DNA from: Tigriopus japonicus | Lineage: Eukaryota > Arthropoda > Copepoda > Harpacticoida > Harpacticidae | Direction: 5' to 3' | Length of the DNA: 64,000 nt | Assembly (NCBI GenBank): GCA_010645155.1 | Contig: CM021318.1 | Location: forward strand, 11,087,331 to 11,151,330 | Shown here: positions 49,943 to 61,800 of the stretch, piece after piece | Layout of the letters: the number at the start of each line of letters is the position of its first letter | How positions within the stretch are numbered: the first letter of the stretch is position 1 | Notes under the pieces: generated by a model | What the model saw: only the letters and a program-made list of their open reading frames with translations | What the model was told of the DNA's origin: nothing | The model's database searches: none | Translations under genes and position numbers: made by a program

Positions 49943-50110
49943 TTATTGTATTGTATTGTATTTCGGGACTTGTATTTTGTACAATGGGGGAATTTAGTAA
50001 CTAGTTGCCCCTGCCTGCGCCCCTTGGAGAGGTCTTATTTCTGAGCCCGTCGGGCTCTGGGTACAATTTCAATGAAATAATAAAATAGTAAAATATAATA
50101 AATAATGTTG
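49943..50110. repeat. Possible 3' end of a non-LTR retroelement or SINE
   Basis: Starts with a (TATTG)n-like run, passes through a GC-rich core with a small perfect hairpin (AGCCCGTCGGGCT, 50044-50056), then GGGTACAATTTCAATGAAAT and an A-rich tail of AATAAAATA-type repeats. A stem-loop followed by a simple A-rich tail is how many non-LTR element 3' ends look. There is no reverse transcriptase and no target duplication that I can define. The call is tentative. Confidence 0.35.
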
Positions 50111-50804
50111 TACAGTGAAAATAAAATGAATGAACTAAATATAATTTATGAGAATGAAATTGGGGATGAAGAAAAATGGCACCGTGGAAAGTGGGTTATT
50201 TTTTCGCGTGGTATATGATGAGTACGTACTGACGTACGCGAGTTGTTTGGCTTTCTTGTGGTTCCTTTCTATTCTTATTTCTCATATTCTCAAGGTAATG
50301 TTGAATATCATTTTGAGCTGTTATGACAAAACATACAAAATTAATATTTTTATTTTTTGTTATGTTATCGAGAAACTTTATGATTTGCTTGGGAGCAAGA
50401 GATTTCATTCACTGGTAACGTTTTTTTCTTATTTTAGGGCCAAAAATGGACAACTTAAACTCAAATAACCCAGCAGCTGATGAACATAATTTCAAATAAT
50501 TTCCATTCAAGAGGTAACCAAGTAAGCTCTAAATATGCATGTATTATCTAGGTTTTCAAAAAAGAGTTTGATTAGGGGCATCAATAATGCTCAGTAGAGG
50601 CACCAAATTAAACAAAACAGAAACTTGGTAAAGAAGAGGCTTTTAAGTTATGGCTTAAAAGGACTTACAATGAAAATAAATTGTTGATGAAATTAATTGC
50701 GTAGAAAAATGTGATTGAGATGTAATTATAAAGACTTATTTATTTGGTCTGCAGGTGATTGAAAAAAAGCAGTGTATTCTGCCATCAAATTAACACCAAA
50801 TATT

Positions 50805-50846
50805 GGCTGCCCAACTTTTGTTACCAATTCCAAAAGTTGGGCAGCC
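50805..50846. repeat. Perfect 16-bp inverted repeat (hairpin)
   Basis: GGCTGCCCAACTTTTG at 50805-50820 pairs without mismatch with CAAAAGTTGGGCAGCC at 50831-50846 around a 10-base loop. The flanks do not extend the pairing. It is shorter than a normal miRNA precursor stem and lacks a following T-run typical of a terminator; its nature is unknown. Confidence 0.8.
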
Positions 50847-52559
50847 TCTTTAGAAACCTCTTTAGTCAGTCAGGAAAGGTATTTTTTAAAATAATTGGTG
50901 ATTTGTAATTGAAAATTCGCCAATTAAATGGCTCAAAAACCAATTTGTCACTGCCACGTTTGCTAAGGTCAAAAATACTCGTACATTGTGGAAAAATGGG
51001 GATTCTAAAAGAAGAACAGACACTACCTCTCCCCCCCTCCCGAAAAAAAAAATGGTTAAAACAAGTCGTCAGCTTCATGAAATTATTATCATTTTATGGT
51101 CTGAGAAAATATTTTTCAACAAAGCAAGTTTAGACATTGATCTCTCCTGTCTGGTTATGGCCCTAAAGTGCAAATTTTTTCCTAAATTTTCTTACGTTAA
51201 AATAAAGGTGCAAACTGCTCCTACACATTTTACTTCATGTGTCAGAACCCCTGGGTTTTGGTGGACTATTCCAATTTCTTTGTTTTGCTCCTCTCCCTCA
51301 ATTAGTAAACGGGCTTTGCACTTGATTTCAACAAAAATCAGTTTTAAGCTTTTGAAATGACAACATTTAGGACTTTGTAAAGTAACACGGTACTTTTTGA
51401 GTCTTTATGTCGTTACAGTCACATCAGTTTTCAAGTTACAGTTACTTTTGCGAAAAAGGAAACGAATGACTTATTGTTTTTTCGTTGCAAGTACTTTCGC
51501 TGCAAACTTACAGCTGCCATGACTATTTACATTTAAATATTGTTTTGGTGTGGTTTTGTAATTCTATGCAAAAAAATCGAGAACTTGTTAAACCTGAATG
51601 TTTAAAAAAATAAGGCAATAAAATTACCTTCTGGCTCTAAGTCCTCTTTAAATCGATGATAAAGAAAAACATACTCGGAACTGAAGTGAACCTTCGGAAT
51701 AAGTTCGTATGAAAATCTACGTTTGGTAAATCTGTCTTAGGAAATAATATCGACATATGATGACAAAGGGCATGGACATCTTAATTTCTCAGGACGAATT
51801 ACAGAAATACAGCTTAAGGCCTGTCATTGTACTAAAATGAGAGGTTATTTCAAAGCAGTAAATGTTCCGTTGAATTTTCATTGTAGTAACTCGGCCTTAA
51901 GTGGTATTCTGTAATATATCCTTCATCCTTGCAAAGGGGTTCGCTTTCCGAAGTCGAAAGCGGGAAAGAATAAGGAGGTTCGGTTGACCTGACTTTAAAT
52001 TTGGCGCGAACTTGAGTGCGATTTCACTTTTCCTAGGCAGGGAGGGCCTTGGCGGATGGACGCCGTGAAACGCCAGGTACGAGCCTATCAGAGGTGCCCA
52101 ATTTTGGCGAGTAATAGGGTTTGACGGGGAGCAATTTTGAAATGATAGAGCTAAATGCTAAATGATAGGGTCAATTATTGAATTGGATGATATTTTTTTG
52201 AACATCGATGCGACTGTGATTATCAAATTCCGACGTGAATCTTGAGCCTTTCCTCATCTGGGCTTCAATTCGGGTTTGTTAATGGCGTCTTCCCTCCAAT
52301 TGGGCCGGTTTGGCTCAAACGGGGTGATCTCAGCCCAAGCCGCCTAAGTTGATGGAGTATTAAAGTGACGGGCGCGACAACAAGAGAGGCCTAAGGAAAA
52401 ACTGAGCTTTTTTCTCATCAAATTCGATCAACAAGACGTTGATCGATTCACTCGTATCCTTAGATATTTAGTATGACGCTATTTTAGCATTGAACGTTCT
52501 AGATAAATTAATTAAGACGATCCGGCCTAAAGCCCGAGAGCGAATTCCGGTCACTCTCA

Positions 52560-53185
52560 CCGTGTTTTGAGGCGAACGCAGGTGAAATTCTCCACACGGC
52601 TGGTGGGTTGACTAGCGTGGAAGGCCCACTCTATTCCCAGCCTATTCAGCCGATGAATGGGCGACCCCGCTCGAAGCCACCTGGACCATCCGAAACGCCA
52701 AAATAAGCTGAAAAAGAGCACTGGGACGAGATCGTGCGTCGTCGTCGTCTTGGTCGAGCGGGAATCGCAGCAGCGCTGAGCGCTTCGGCTTCATCTCCGC
52801 CTCTGGACTGACTTACAGTCAGACTGACGAGCACTAGCGGACAAACATACACACACACGGACAGACAGACAGACAAACGCAGAAAAAAGAGAGAGTGGTT
52901 CAAAATTAAATCTATGTATACCCATCCATATCTATTCCTCAACGCTGTGATCGTGGGTGTTGCGTGTGCGGTCGTCTCATCCACGGGTTGCAACGCGATC
53001 GTTTGGCTCTCGTGAGCGCCTTTCAGCCAGTCAGCCGCCTGGAAATCAGTTTGGAGCCGCCTAGCCATGTTCCGGGGGTGCCCGCGCGTAAATGGTCGTC
53101 AATCAGGCCGCGTGTGACCCCCGCGGGGGTCTAATCCGCCGCCCATCGGACATGAGACGGCCCCTGTAAGCAGCCGTGTGGAATC
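52560..53185 (+). promoter_or_regulatory. GC/CpG-rich 5' leader and probable promoter region of the KDM3-like gene
   Basis: Base composition changes sharply from the AT-rich sequence before 52 kb to a CpG-rich stretch just upstream of the ATG at 53186, suggesting the promoter and 5' UTR. No clear TATA box is seen and the start site cannot be fixed. If transcribed, the leader carries two short upstream frames: 53067-53117 (16 codons plus TGA) and 53152-53169 (5 codons plus TAA), the latter ending 16 bases before the main ATG. A short ACAC/GACA simple repeat lies at about 52845-52876. Confidence 0.5.
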
Positions 53186-55741
53186 ATGTCTTCGCGCGCT
53201 TCGTCCGTGTCGTCGTCGTCATCGCCGCGTAGTTCTCGCCGATCCTCGCGTCAACGCCCTCAACCGCACAGCCACGCCGAAACGGCCAATCATAGTAATC
53301 TCGTCAAGGGCGCCGCCAAGTTGAATTCGGCCGAGGCCGGGGGATCCGCCCGAAATGCGGCCTCGCCGTCTTCGGGCCGCACCACGCGAGCCGGTGGCGG
53401 CGGCGGAACCGCCGCGCTCACCCGCGTCCATCATAGTGAGGAGGAAGAAGAGGCCTTGAGTCCATCCTCCGACGAAGAGGACGAGGAAGAAGAAGAAGAA
53501 TCGGTCCAAGTTCATGATGGAGCCGCGCAGTCGCCGGAGGCCGTTTCGCGTCGCGGTCGGCAGCGCGGAGAGCGCTCTCGCACCACGCGCAGTGGCGGCG
53601 CTCCGGCCAGTCCGCAAATTGATCGAGTGTTGAAAGAGCGCCGAAACAGCCGCTCGCCCGCCTCCTCCTCGGCGTCTTCGGCCACATCCACGTCGCGTCC
53701 CCTGATTAACGGCCGCCGCACCTCAACCCGCGTGCCCGGGGGCAATGCTCCACCTGAAGACGAGACCGTATCCGTTAGTCGGACTAGTAGTCGCGCTAAT
53801 TCCTGGGTTGAAGTGTCGGACGACAGCGTGGACGAGGCCGAAGACATGCGAGACCTGCCCACCGTTTCCTCCAAACGTCGACTCAAGTGCCGATTGTGCG
53901 GAGCCTTGGCCGCCAATCGAACCCGATTGAAAAAACACGCGCTCGTGAAGCATTTTCGCTCCGATATTAGTGCCGAATTACCCCAGGCTCGACCGTTCAA
54001 GTGCCCCTTTGCCCAGTGTTCCTTTGAGGCCGTCACCGCTTGGCTCCTGCAACGCCATTACGAGACCGAACACGACGTGATGGAAAAGTTTATGGCTCAA
54101 GTGGAGACCCCCATGGACAGTCCCGCGCCATCGCCCGTTTCAATCAATCTCCCCAATGGCACCAACGGTTACCCATCGCCTCCGAGTTCCGTGGTGGCCA
54201 AAGATCTGACCGAGATGGATCCTCTTCCGGAACCGCAGACCCGGGTTCCGCCCCTAGAAAGTGACCCTCCTCCGCCGGAGCCGCCCAACAGTGCCTCTGT
54301 GGAAGTTATTGGTGAAACCGATTCAGTGCCCTCCGCTAATGAACCTAAAGAGGAGCCAGTGACGGAGCTCGCCCAGCAAAGTGAGCGAACGAACGATCTC
54401 AAAGGGAAAACCTTGTCCGTGGGTCCTTCGGAGTTAGGTCATAATTCGGTACCACGTGACTTTGACGAGTTCAAAGTCCACGTCCAAGAACATCTCAAGA
54501 CTTTAGCCGGTTCTTGTGCCCAGGCCTTGGATGAGTGCTCGATTCAATGTGTTTGTGGGCAAATTCTACGGTTGCCCACCCCTTTTCACTGGCAGTACCT
54601 GATTCAAAAGCATGTCGAGCAGGAGGGTGAAAGCGGAGTTCCAGGACATTGGTTCACTTGTGAAATTGTGCAAAAAGAAGGGTCTGAATTGTTAACCCAT
54701 TCAGACGAGCCTGCAAAGATAACCCCATTGGGAGTCAAGCTGACCAAAAAAATCGATCCTCCCGACCAAGAAAAGCGCCGAAGCAAACGGATGCTCGTAC
54801 GTGATCTCGAAGAACCAGCCTTGAAAAGACTTCGAGAGCAAGACAGTGACGAAGATGAGAACGAGCAAACTGACGAAGAATCCGTTGCCGAGAAATCCAA
54901 GCCTGTCGTGCCTGAGCTCAACCTGGATCAACATATCAGAGATCTGATGGCTACCCGTGTCCCGGGGGATATCTTCCTCCAAGATGGACCGTGCTTCCAG
55001 ATGGCCTTCGATCTTCCCATGTGTCATATGTGCAAAACGATGCCTCCTTCCGAACGGAGAGCCCTCCTTACCCAAGGGAACTTTGCCGATGAAACGTGTG
55101 ACATTAGTTGCTGTTTCTATGCATTCCGAAAGCTCCGGTGTAGTAAAGCAGGACAGATTTGTGTAGCGGGCTATCTTGATCCGCACAAAGACCCGAAGCC
55201 CGCTGATGTGGCACTCTGGAGTGTCGCTCCTCGAGAGAAACCCGATATTCCAATTGACAAGGTCAAATATATCCTAGGCCTGATTGGTGACCAGTTTTGC
55301 GATATGGTCCAACAGGAACGCAAGTGTCTTTCCCTGAATATGTCCGATAACAAGGCCATTGTTTGGAAGCCAGCGGTTAAAGGTGTGCGTGAGATGTGTG
55401 ATGTATGCAAGACCACGTTGTTTAATTTCCATTGGACCTGCGGGCGATGTGGAATATTTATTTGCCTTGATTGTTACCAGTTTCGGAAAACGGGCTTGGT
55501 GAACGAACATCTAGATTGTAAGAGTGATGAGACCGACGACTACGATTGGCCCTTGTGCAATAATAGGGAACCTCATTGCATGGAGAGGTTGGTTATGGCT
55601 CAGATCATCCCTCAAACGTGTCTACTAGATCTTTCAAAACTCCTTCATAATGCTCGCGAGAAATGGAACATCACCCAATTTTGCCATAGTTCCGATGAAT
55701 TTGCTGAACTTTATAGCGACGACGGGTTCAAGAATTTCGGG
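53186..55741 (+). CDS. KDM3 (JMJD1)-like zinc-domain protein with C2H2 modules, exon 1
   Basis: Exactly 852 codons from ATG to a consensus GTGAGT donor, phase 0. The ATG has A at -3 and an in-frame TGA 33 bases upstream (53153-53155). The N-terminus is Ser/Arg-rich and disordered with an acidic run (residues about 91-104). A two-finger C2H2 module (CRLC...PFKCP...HYETEH) spans 53882-54110, and a degenerate one lies near 54456-54630. From about residue 590 to 852 the sequence matches the KDM3/JHDM2 H3K9-demethylase zinc region. C613 and C616 open it, then the VKGVREMCDVC stretch with C738, C741, C752, C755, C760 and C763 around FNFHWTC and CLDCY, then C791 and H797, then QIIP and a REKWNI helix. 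In KDM3 enzymes this domain precedes the JmjC catalytic domain and supports demethylation. Nuclear location is inferred. The C2H2 modules before it are not a KDM3 feature I know. Confidence 0.92.
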
Positions 55742-55830
55742 GTGAGTACTCTTAAGCTAGTTTTTAGCAACGCTGCTATCTTTTATGATCGTTTTCATGC
55801 AACTAATCTGACAAATTTTATCCCGTTTAG
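55742..55830 (+). other. Intron 1 of the KDM3-like gene (89 bp)
   Basis: Starts GTGAGTACT and ends ATCCCGTTTAG, with a branch-like CTAAT about 25 bases before the end. Splicing is phase 0 and joins two long open frames. If retained, the frame shifts and stops at 55997-55999, giving a 937-residue protein that ends soon after the KDM3-type domain. Confidence 0.9.
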
Positions 55831-58800
55831 GACCGCAACAGTATTAAGAGAGCCTCTAAGCTGTTCCCATGCCCGTTTTGTGAAGAGGTCACCTTCAAAT
55901 GGCAATCCGAGTTATTCAAGCATTGCGTGTTTGTCCACTTCAAAGATCGCATTTGGGCGGAATTACCCGGACCGACTGAATATCCGGCCAAGTGTGTGAA
56001 GTGCGACTACGTTGGTCGAAACCGAAGTGCGTTGTCGTTGCACACCGGTCTCACTCATAGGGTGGTTGTGGCTTGTATTGAAGAGGGTATGAAGAATCCC
56101 GATTTTCTCATGAAACGGCCCCCGCCCCCGTCGGTCCGTGCATTATCAGTAATCAAGCCGTTCAAGTGCCCTATCTGTCCTCTGTCTATGTCCACTTCCA
56201 TGAAAGACTACCATCTCTGTAGCCACTTCCAAGACCTACTCCAAAAAGAGCTTCCAACTCAAGTACCTTTTGCGTGCCCCAAGTGTAGATATGTCGCTTT
56301 GGATGCGGCCGCTCTTCTGCATCATTTCGGGGTCACTCACAAATATGTTCAAAAACACTACAAACAGTATTTAGAGACCAATGGACAAGACGATGAATCG
56401 GGTGAGATTGACTTCCAAGAAATAGAGAATCACAACTCAGGACTTCCAAAGGCTGTTGATGCGGATTGTCGATTGTGCGAGAGCTTACCTGTGATGAAGA
56501 ATGCCAATGACCTGTACAAACATTTATCCGAGATTCACTTCAACGAGACCCTAATCAAGGAGACTCCAGATCCAAGTGGCGAGGATAAAGTGATCAAGTG
56601 CAATAAAGACCAATGTGACTTCACAGCCGTGGCCAAAGTGTCTTTGCTCATTCATTTGGGAGTTCAGCACAGACTCGCTGTCAAGCTCTACTATGATGTG
56701 CTTGGAATTACGAGCGACTGGCAGAAAGTTGAAGTTCTTTCATGTCCTCGAAGAAATTCCATCACTGGTGGCCAAGAGTCGAAACCAGTGTGCCATCTCT
56801 GTAAGGAAGCCGTGGCTCCGGATCAATTAACCGTACATCTGGCAAATACTCATTTCCAAGATAAGATCGCTCAACTGTCGAAGGAGGCACCTTTCGGATG
56901 TCCCATGTGTCCACACTTTGCTGAGACCTACCACAAACTCTTGAATCATTATGGGAACTATCATAAGGTTTTCAATCCAGAGGGGAACGGGGAGCCTGAA
57001 ATCAAAGTTGAGGTCAAACCAGAAGCGATAAATCCAATTCACACCGAAGGGATTGACCTAGATGACTCTTTGAAAGAGGAATTCCTCGAAGATCAATCAT
57101 TGATGAAAGAAGAGACTTTGGGGGGAAGTGCGCCTCTTGACGATGGCTCTGATGGTGGGAACAAGAAAGGAGAGGAGATACGGTGCCTTATGTGCGATGA
57201 CTGCAAGGTAGTGGGATCCTTCAATGGAGATCTTATGAAACATCTAATCGACACGCATTTCCGTGACCGATTGTTCAAATCTGTGAGCTTGGGACAAAAT
57301 GACGGCAACAAGAGATACTTTTGTCCCATATGTCCCTACGACCACCAATACCGATACTCAGTGGCTCGACACTACGGGTCCAAGCACAAAATGGTCAAGA
57401 TTTGGTACAATGAGGTGATTGGTTTTAAAGAGCCTCAGCCTCCTCCTCCAGTGTCGGTCACAACGAAGCGCCCGCCCAACAAAAGTCAACCCTCACCTGG
57501 TCCCTCCTCTTCCTCCTCCTCCTCCTCGTACAACCATGTGCCTTCTCAAACGAGATACCATCCATATTCAATGCAAGAAGAAGGCTTTGGAAATGGACCT
57601 TCCCGTCTTGCTTATCATCCCTCTGATGCAACTCATCCCGGTAGTAATTCTCAACCAACCCCATCACATTCAGCGAATCTCAATCCAGCAATGCAAGCAA
57701 CTCAATCTGCAGTAAGCCAGCATCTGAAGGCCTCCAAGCCCACCACTCCGCACCAAGTTCCTCAATATGAGCAACAACAACAACAAGCTTATGGTGGCTA
57801 CAATCAGACCACCGCCCAGTCACAAATATCCGCATATCCTCAACAATCAGCGCACCAACAGGGTGTGAACAACTTTGCCCAACAGCAACAACAACCGCCT
57901 CAACTTCAACAACAGCACCAGCAATATCAACAGCAGAACGTCCCTACCTTTGTGTGCAAGATCTGCTCTCACCACTCCAAAGATAGACAAGACTATCTTC
58001 ATCATCTAGCTCTCAGCCATTACATTCAGAAGCTCTTGGCCCAAGTGGTTCCCGTGGGTCCGCCATTCAAATGCCCTCATCTTGGATGTCCGACGCAAAC
58101 TGGTGACAAAATGAGCATGGCCATGCACTACGGCGTATTTCACCAAATTGTTCTTTATTACCTTAACGAAGAGACTCCTCGACCTCCTCCAGCCGCAAAT
58201 ACTCAACTAGCAACAGGGGAAGGGCAACCTCCAAATCTTGGGGGAAGCCACCCTTTTGGGAGTCCACCTCCAGTACCTCCTCAAACTGGATCCTCTCCAG
58301 GACATCCAGGAAACTCCTTTCCGCCTCCACCTCCTCCTCCTTCTTCGTCTTCGTCTGCTACTGCTCACCTTACGCCTGCAACCCTGTCAGGAGATCAGAA
58401 TCAACTGCCACCGCCCTCTACTCCCTCGTCTCGAAAAGCGCCTAATACCAATTCCAAATCAAGTGCGACTCCAGCGGGTGCCAAGGGGGGTCAAGGGCCT
58501 CCGGCCAAGAAGGCCAGGGTGATTGGAGCTCATATGCCCCCGTACAAAGCTATGAGCGAAGACAAGAAATTCCCCAAGTGTAAATTGTGCAGCTATCGAT
58601 ACTTCACTCGTTTGGATTTGTGCAGGCATTTTGTAGACAACCATCTTCGTGTTGGGCTAGTCAACGCCGTTCCTCCAGGTCTAACCTCTTGCCCCGTTTG
58701 TAGAAGTACTTATGAGAAGCGTCAAACTCTTATTAGACACTTCATTTGGAGTCACCAGGACCTGGAAAAAATGGTCATGACCGAAACCGGCTTGAAGTTG

Positions 58801-61800
58801 TCGGAATTTGTTCCGACATCTCGAGATCTAGATATTATGAAAATGCGCTCTGAGCAAAGGCAAGGGGGCACAGGAACCGAGTCCAAAGCCGAATTCAAAG
58901 ATCTCTCTGATCTGTCATTGCTACCAGTGAATCTTCAAGTGGACACCAAGTGCACAATTCCCACCTGTGAGCTTTGTGGTGAGGAGTTCACCACGAGTGT
59001 GAACAAAGTCCGTGATAAGGGCGTCCATCTGCTTAGTCACTTTCGGGAACAAGTGCTGCAATTACTGCCGGCCTCAGCTCCTTATATTTGTCCGGATTGT
59101 CCTTACAAAGGACGTGATGTGATGGACTTGTGTCGACACTATGGCCTCTCCCACAAGTATGTGTTCACGTTGATGCAAAAGGAGTTGGGAGATTTATGGA
59201 CCATCGATGAAGTGGAAAAACAGGAATGTAAAATCTGTAAGAAGGTGTTTATGAACGGGCGGGCCCTAAACGACCACTACTGTGATGATCATTATTACGC
59301 GTCAATCTCTGCAGATTTGTCCCGCGATCCGCCTTTCAAGTGCCAGAAATGTAGTTCTGAAAGTAAAACATTTGCGGCCCTTGTGCGACATTACGGTTCC
59401 AAGCATAAAATGGTGAAAGACCTCATGGCCAAACTCAATCCGGAGCTTCAATCACCCAAAAAGAAAAAGCCTCAGCCGAAAAGGTCCAAAGCCAAGCAAC
59501 CCGTTCCAGCGAAGGGTAAAGCTGCTCTGCCATCAAGTTCTGGACAGTTGCCCACAAACTGTTTGCCTCAACATCCGCTGCCTCCCCAATTAGCTAAACC
59601 TCACTTACCCTCTCAGCCAATTCCTGGACCTGTTGGTCAACATAATCAACACCCATTTGCCCCAGGGCCACAGCAACACCATCCAACATACCCATCTCAT
59701 CACAATGGAAGCAATGCCCCTGCACATTTCCCACCCCAAAGTCATCCATACCCGGGTCAGATGCCAACAAATCATCAGCAACAACGTTTCCATCACATGC
59801 AAAATCCCCAGCAACATCACACTCGCCCGACTGGACCACCCTTTGGTGGTCAGGTCCATGCAACTCCTTATCCTCAGTCTCCACATTCCGAGCATCAGTA
59901 TCCTACTCAGCCTGCATCACAACGGCCCCCCTCAAGTCAAGTTCCAACTTATCCACAGATGAACCAATCTGAAGGCATGCCGAACAACATTGGTCCGAGT
60001 TCTGTCTCTGGATCGTCCTCAAATCAGAACAACGCCTCAGATGGAGCATCGTCGACGTCTAGCACTTCAAGTAAAACCAAAGGCAAAAAGGTGGACAGTA
60101 ATGCAAATGCATCGCCAATTGCTTGTCCCCATTGCAATCATACCTTCTTGAATGCCACACATTTCATCCGACATGCAAGTGATAAGCATTTCGGAGAGCA
60201 GATGAAGCAAGAGCTTCCGAATTTCCCTCCGTTCAAGTGCCCTGCTTGTCAGACCTTTGAAGGAAAGGACCTTAAGATGTTGGTCCGCCACTACGGCTTA
60301 ACCCATAACATCGTGGTGCGCATGCTCAACGAGAACATTGGAAGGCACAATTGTTATGATGAGTCGATCCTGAAACAATATGAAACCTCTGAGTCGAATC
60401 GCGAGTCATGCCCTCTTTGCAAGAACCATTTCTCGGGGCGATACATGCTGCTTCGACATTTGGCAGACTGTCATTACCGAGAACGGTTGTGTGAAGGCAT
60501 CCCTTCGGGTGCAGATTTATACAAGTGCCCAGCATGCACTCATGAGTCGAAAGACAAAGGTGGTTTTGTGAGACATTATGGACTGGTGCATAAAATGGTC
60601 CAAAAGTTCCTGAGTGAGGAAGGTGTTGTTCTAGAAGAACCGATGAAGAAAACACCGGTCTCTTTGAAAGGCACTCCATCCCAGACACCCACCCCAGATA
60701 TGGACCATTCTGTGAGCAACGATGGTTACCACTTTGGGGGTGGTCAAAACGTCCCGGGCAATGGTTCGGCGTACAATTCACCTCTAGAGGTGAACGTTAA
60801 TCAGCCGCATTCGATTGGGTCAATGCATTACAGTCAACCTGGAAGTGCATCGCAATCACCTCACCAAGGTCAGATGATGAGTCCGTCTTTGAGATCATTG
60901 TCGAGGTCAAGCTTGGAGCAAACGGCCTATGGACCACCACAAGCATATTACAGTCAAGGTTCTGATGGCATGGTTACCAGTCCTTACTCCTCTCAAGGAT
61001 CTCAACAACCAACACCAAACATGGATATTAAATCTCCTACCTATGTCAATCAACAACCCATGTCTGTGCCTCCGAGGACCCCTCAAACCCCAGGATCTCA
61101 AGGTGCTGGAACACCTCAACCACCAATGACTCCTCAAGAGAGACCCATGTCAACGCAGAGCTCTTCATTTTCAACGGGTATAGTTAGTCCAGGGCCCAAC
61201 CATCAGTATTCGGGTGTGCCTCAACATCATGATCCCAATCAGGGAGGTTATCCACCACAACCTCAAGCATACAACCCGTCAGCTCAGAGTTCGTATCCAC
61301 TACAAAGACCTGTGATTCTTCAGCCTCAGCCACAGCAACACCATATTCCACCCCTTCAACGGCCTCCAGCTAACATTCCACCTCAATCTCAGCCAGCTCC
61401 TTCTGCTCCTCAAGCTCCGGGAACCTCCAAAAGTAAGGCCTCTGTGGGAGCCCCGGCCCCTGATCCATTCATAGAAGCCCCCGAGCCTGGAATGGAACGG
61501 CCCTATTTGATCAAGTGTCTGACGTGTCAAAACATGGCCAAGAACAAAAGTGATTTCTTCCGTCACATGTCTGAGAGACACTACAAGGCTCAGTTGGCCG
61601 CTGAGTTGCCGTCGGAGCCTCCTTGGAAGTGTCCAGTGGGAGGTTGCTCGTATGAAACCAATGACAAACACATTAGTCCCTTAGTGAAACATTATGGCAT
61701 AGTACACAAAATGGTTCAGAAACATCTGACTGGGATTGTGGGCAAGTACGTGCCCAGCAATTGGAAAGACTCAGCCAAATCTCAAGGTTCGAGCAATGCT

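Larger units (their letters stand above)
32882..52559. other. Gene-free stretch between divergent semaphorin and KDM3-like genes
   Basis: About 19.7 kb with no supportable coding exon. It should include the semaphorin 5' UTR, promoter and possibly non-coding exons, which cannot be placed by eye. It holds the second hAT element (39278-39976), a GTGA microsatellite, a polypurine/G-quadruplex tract, a possible retroelement 3' end and a perfect hairpin, all listed separately. Open frames such as 45648-46184 (+) and 42523-42888 (+) have no recognisable domain. Confidence 0.65.

Noticed and set aside
52646..53068. Minus-strand 140-codon frame ending opposite the KDM3-like leader
   Set aside because: Low-complexity Cys/Val/Ser and Arg runs come from the simple repeat and CpG-rich leader read backwards.
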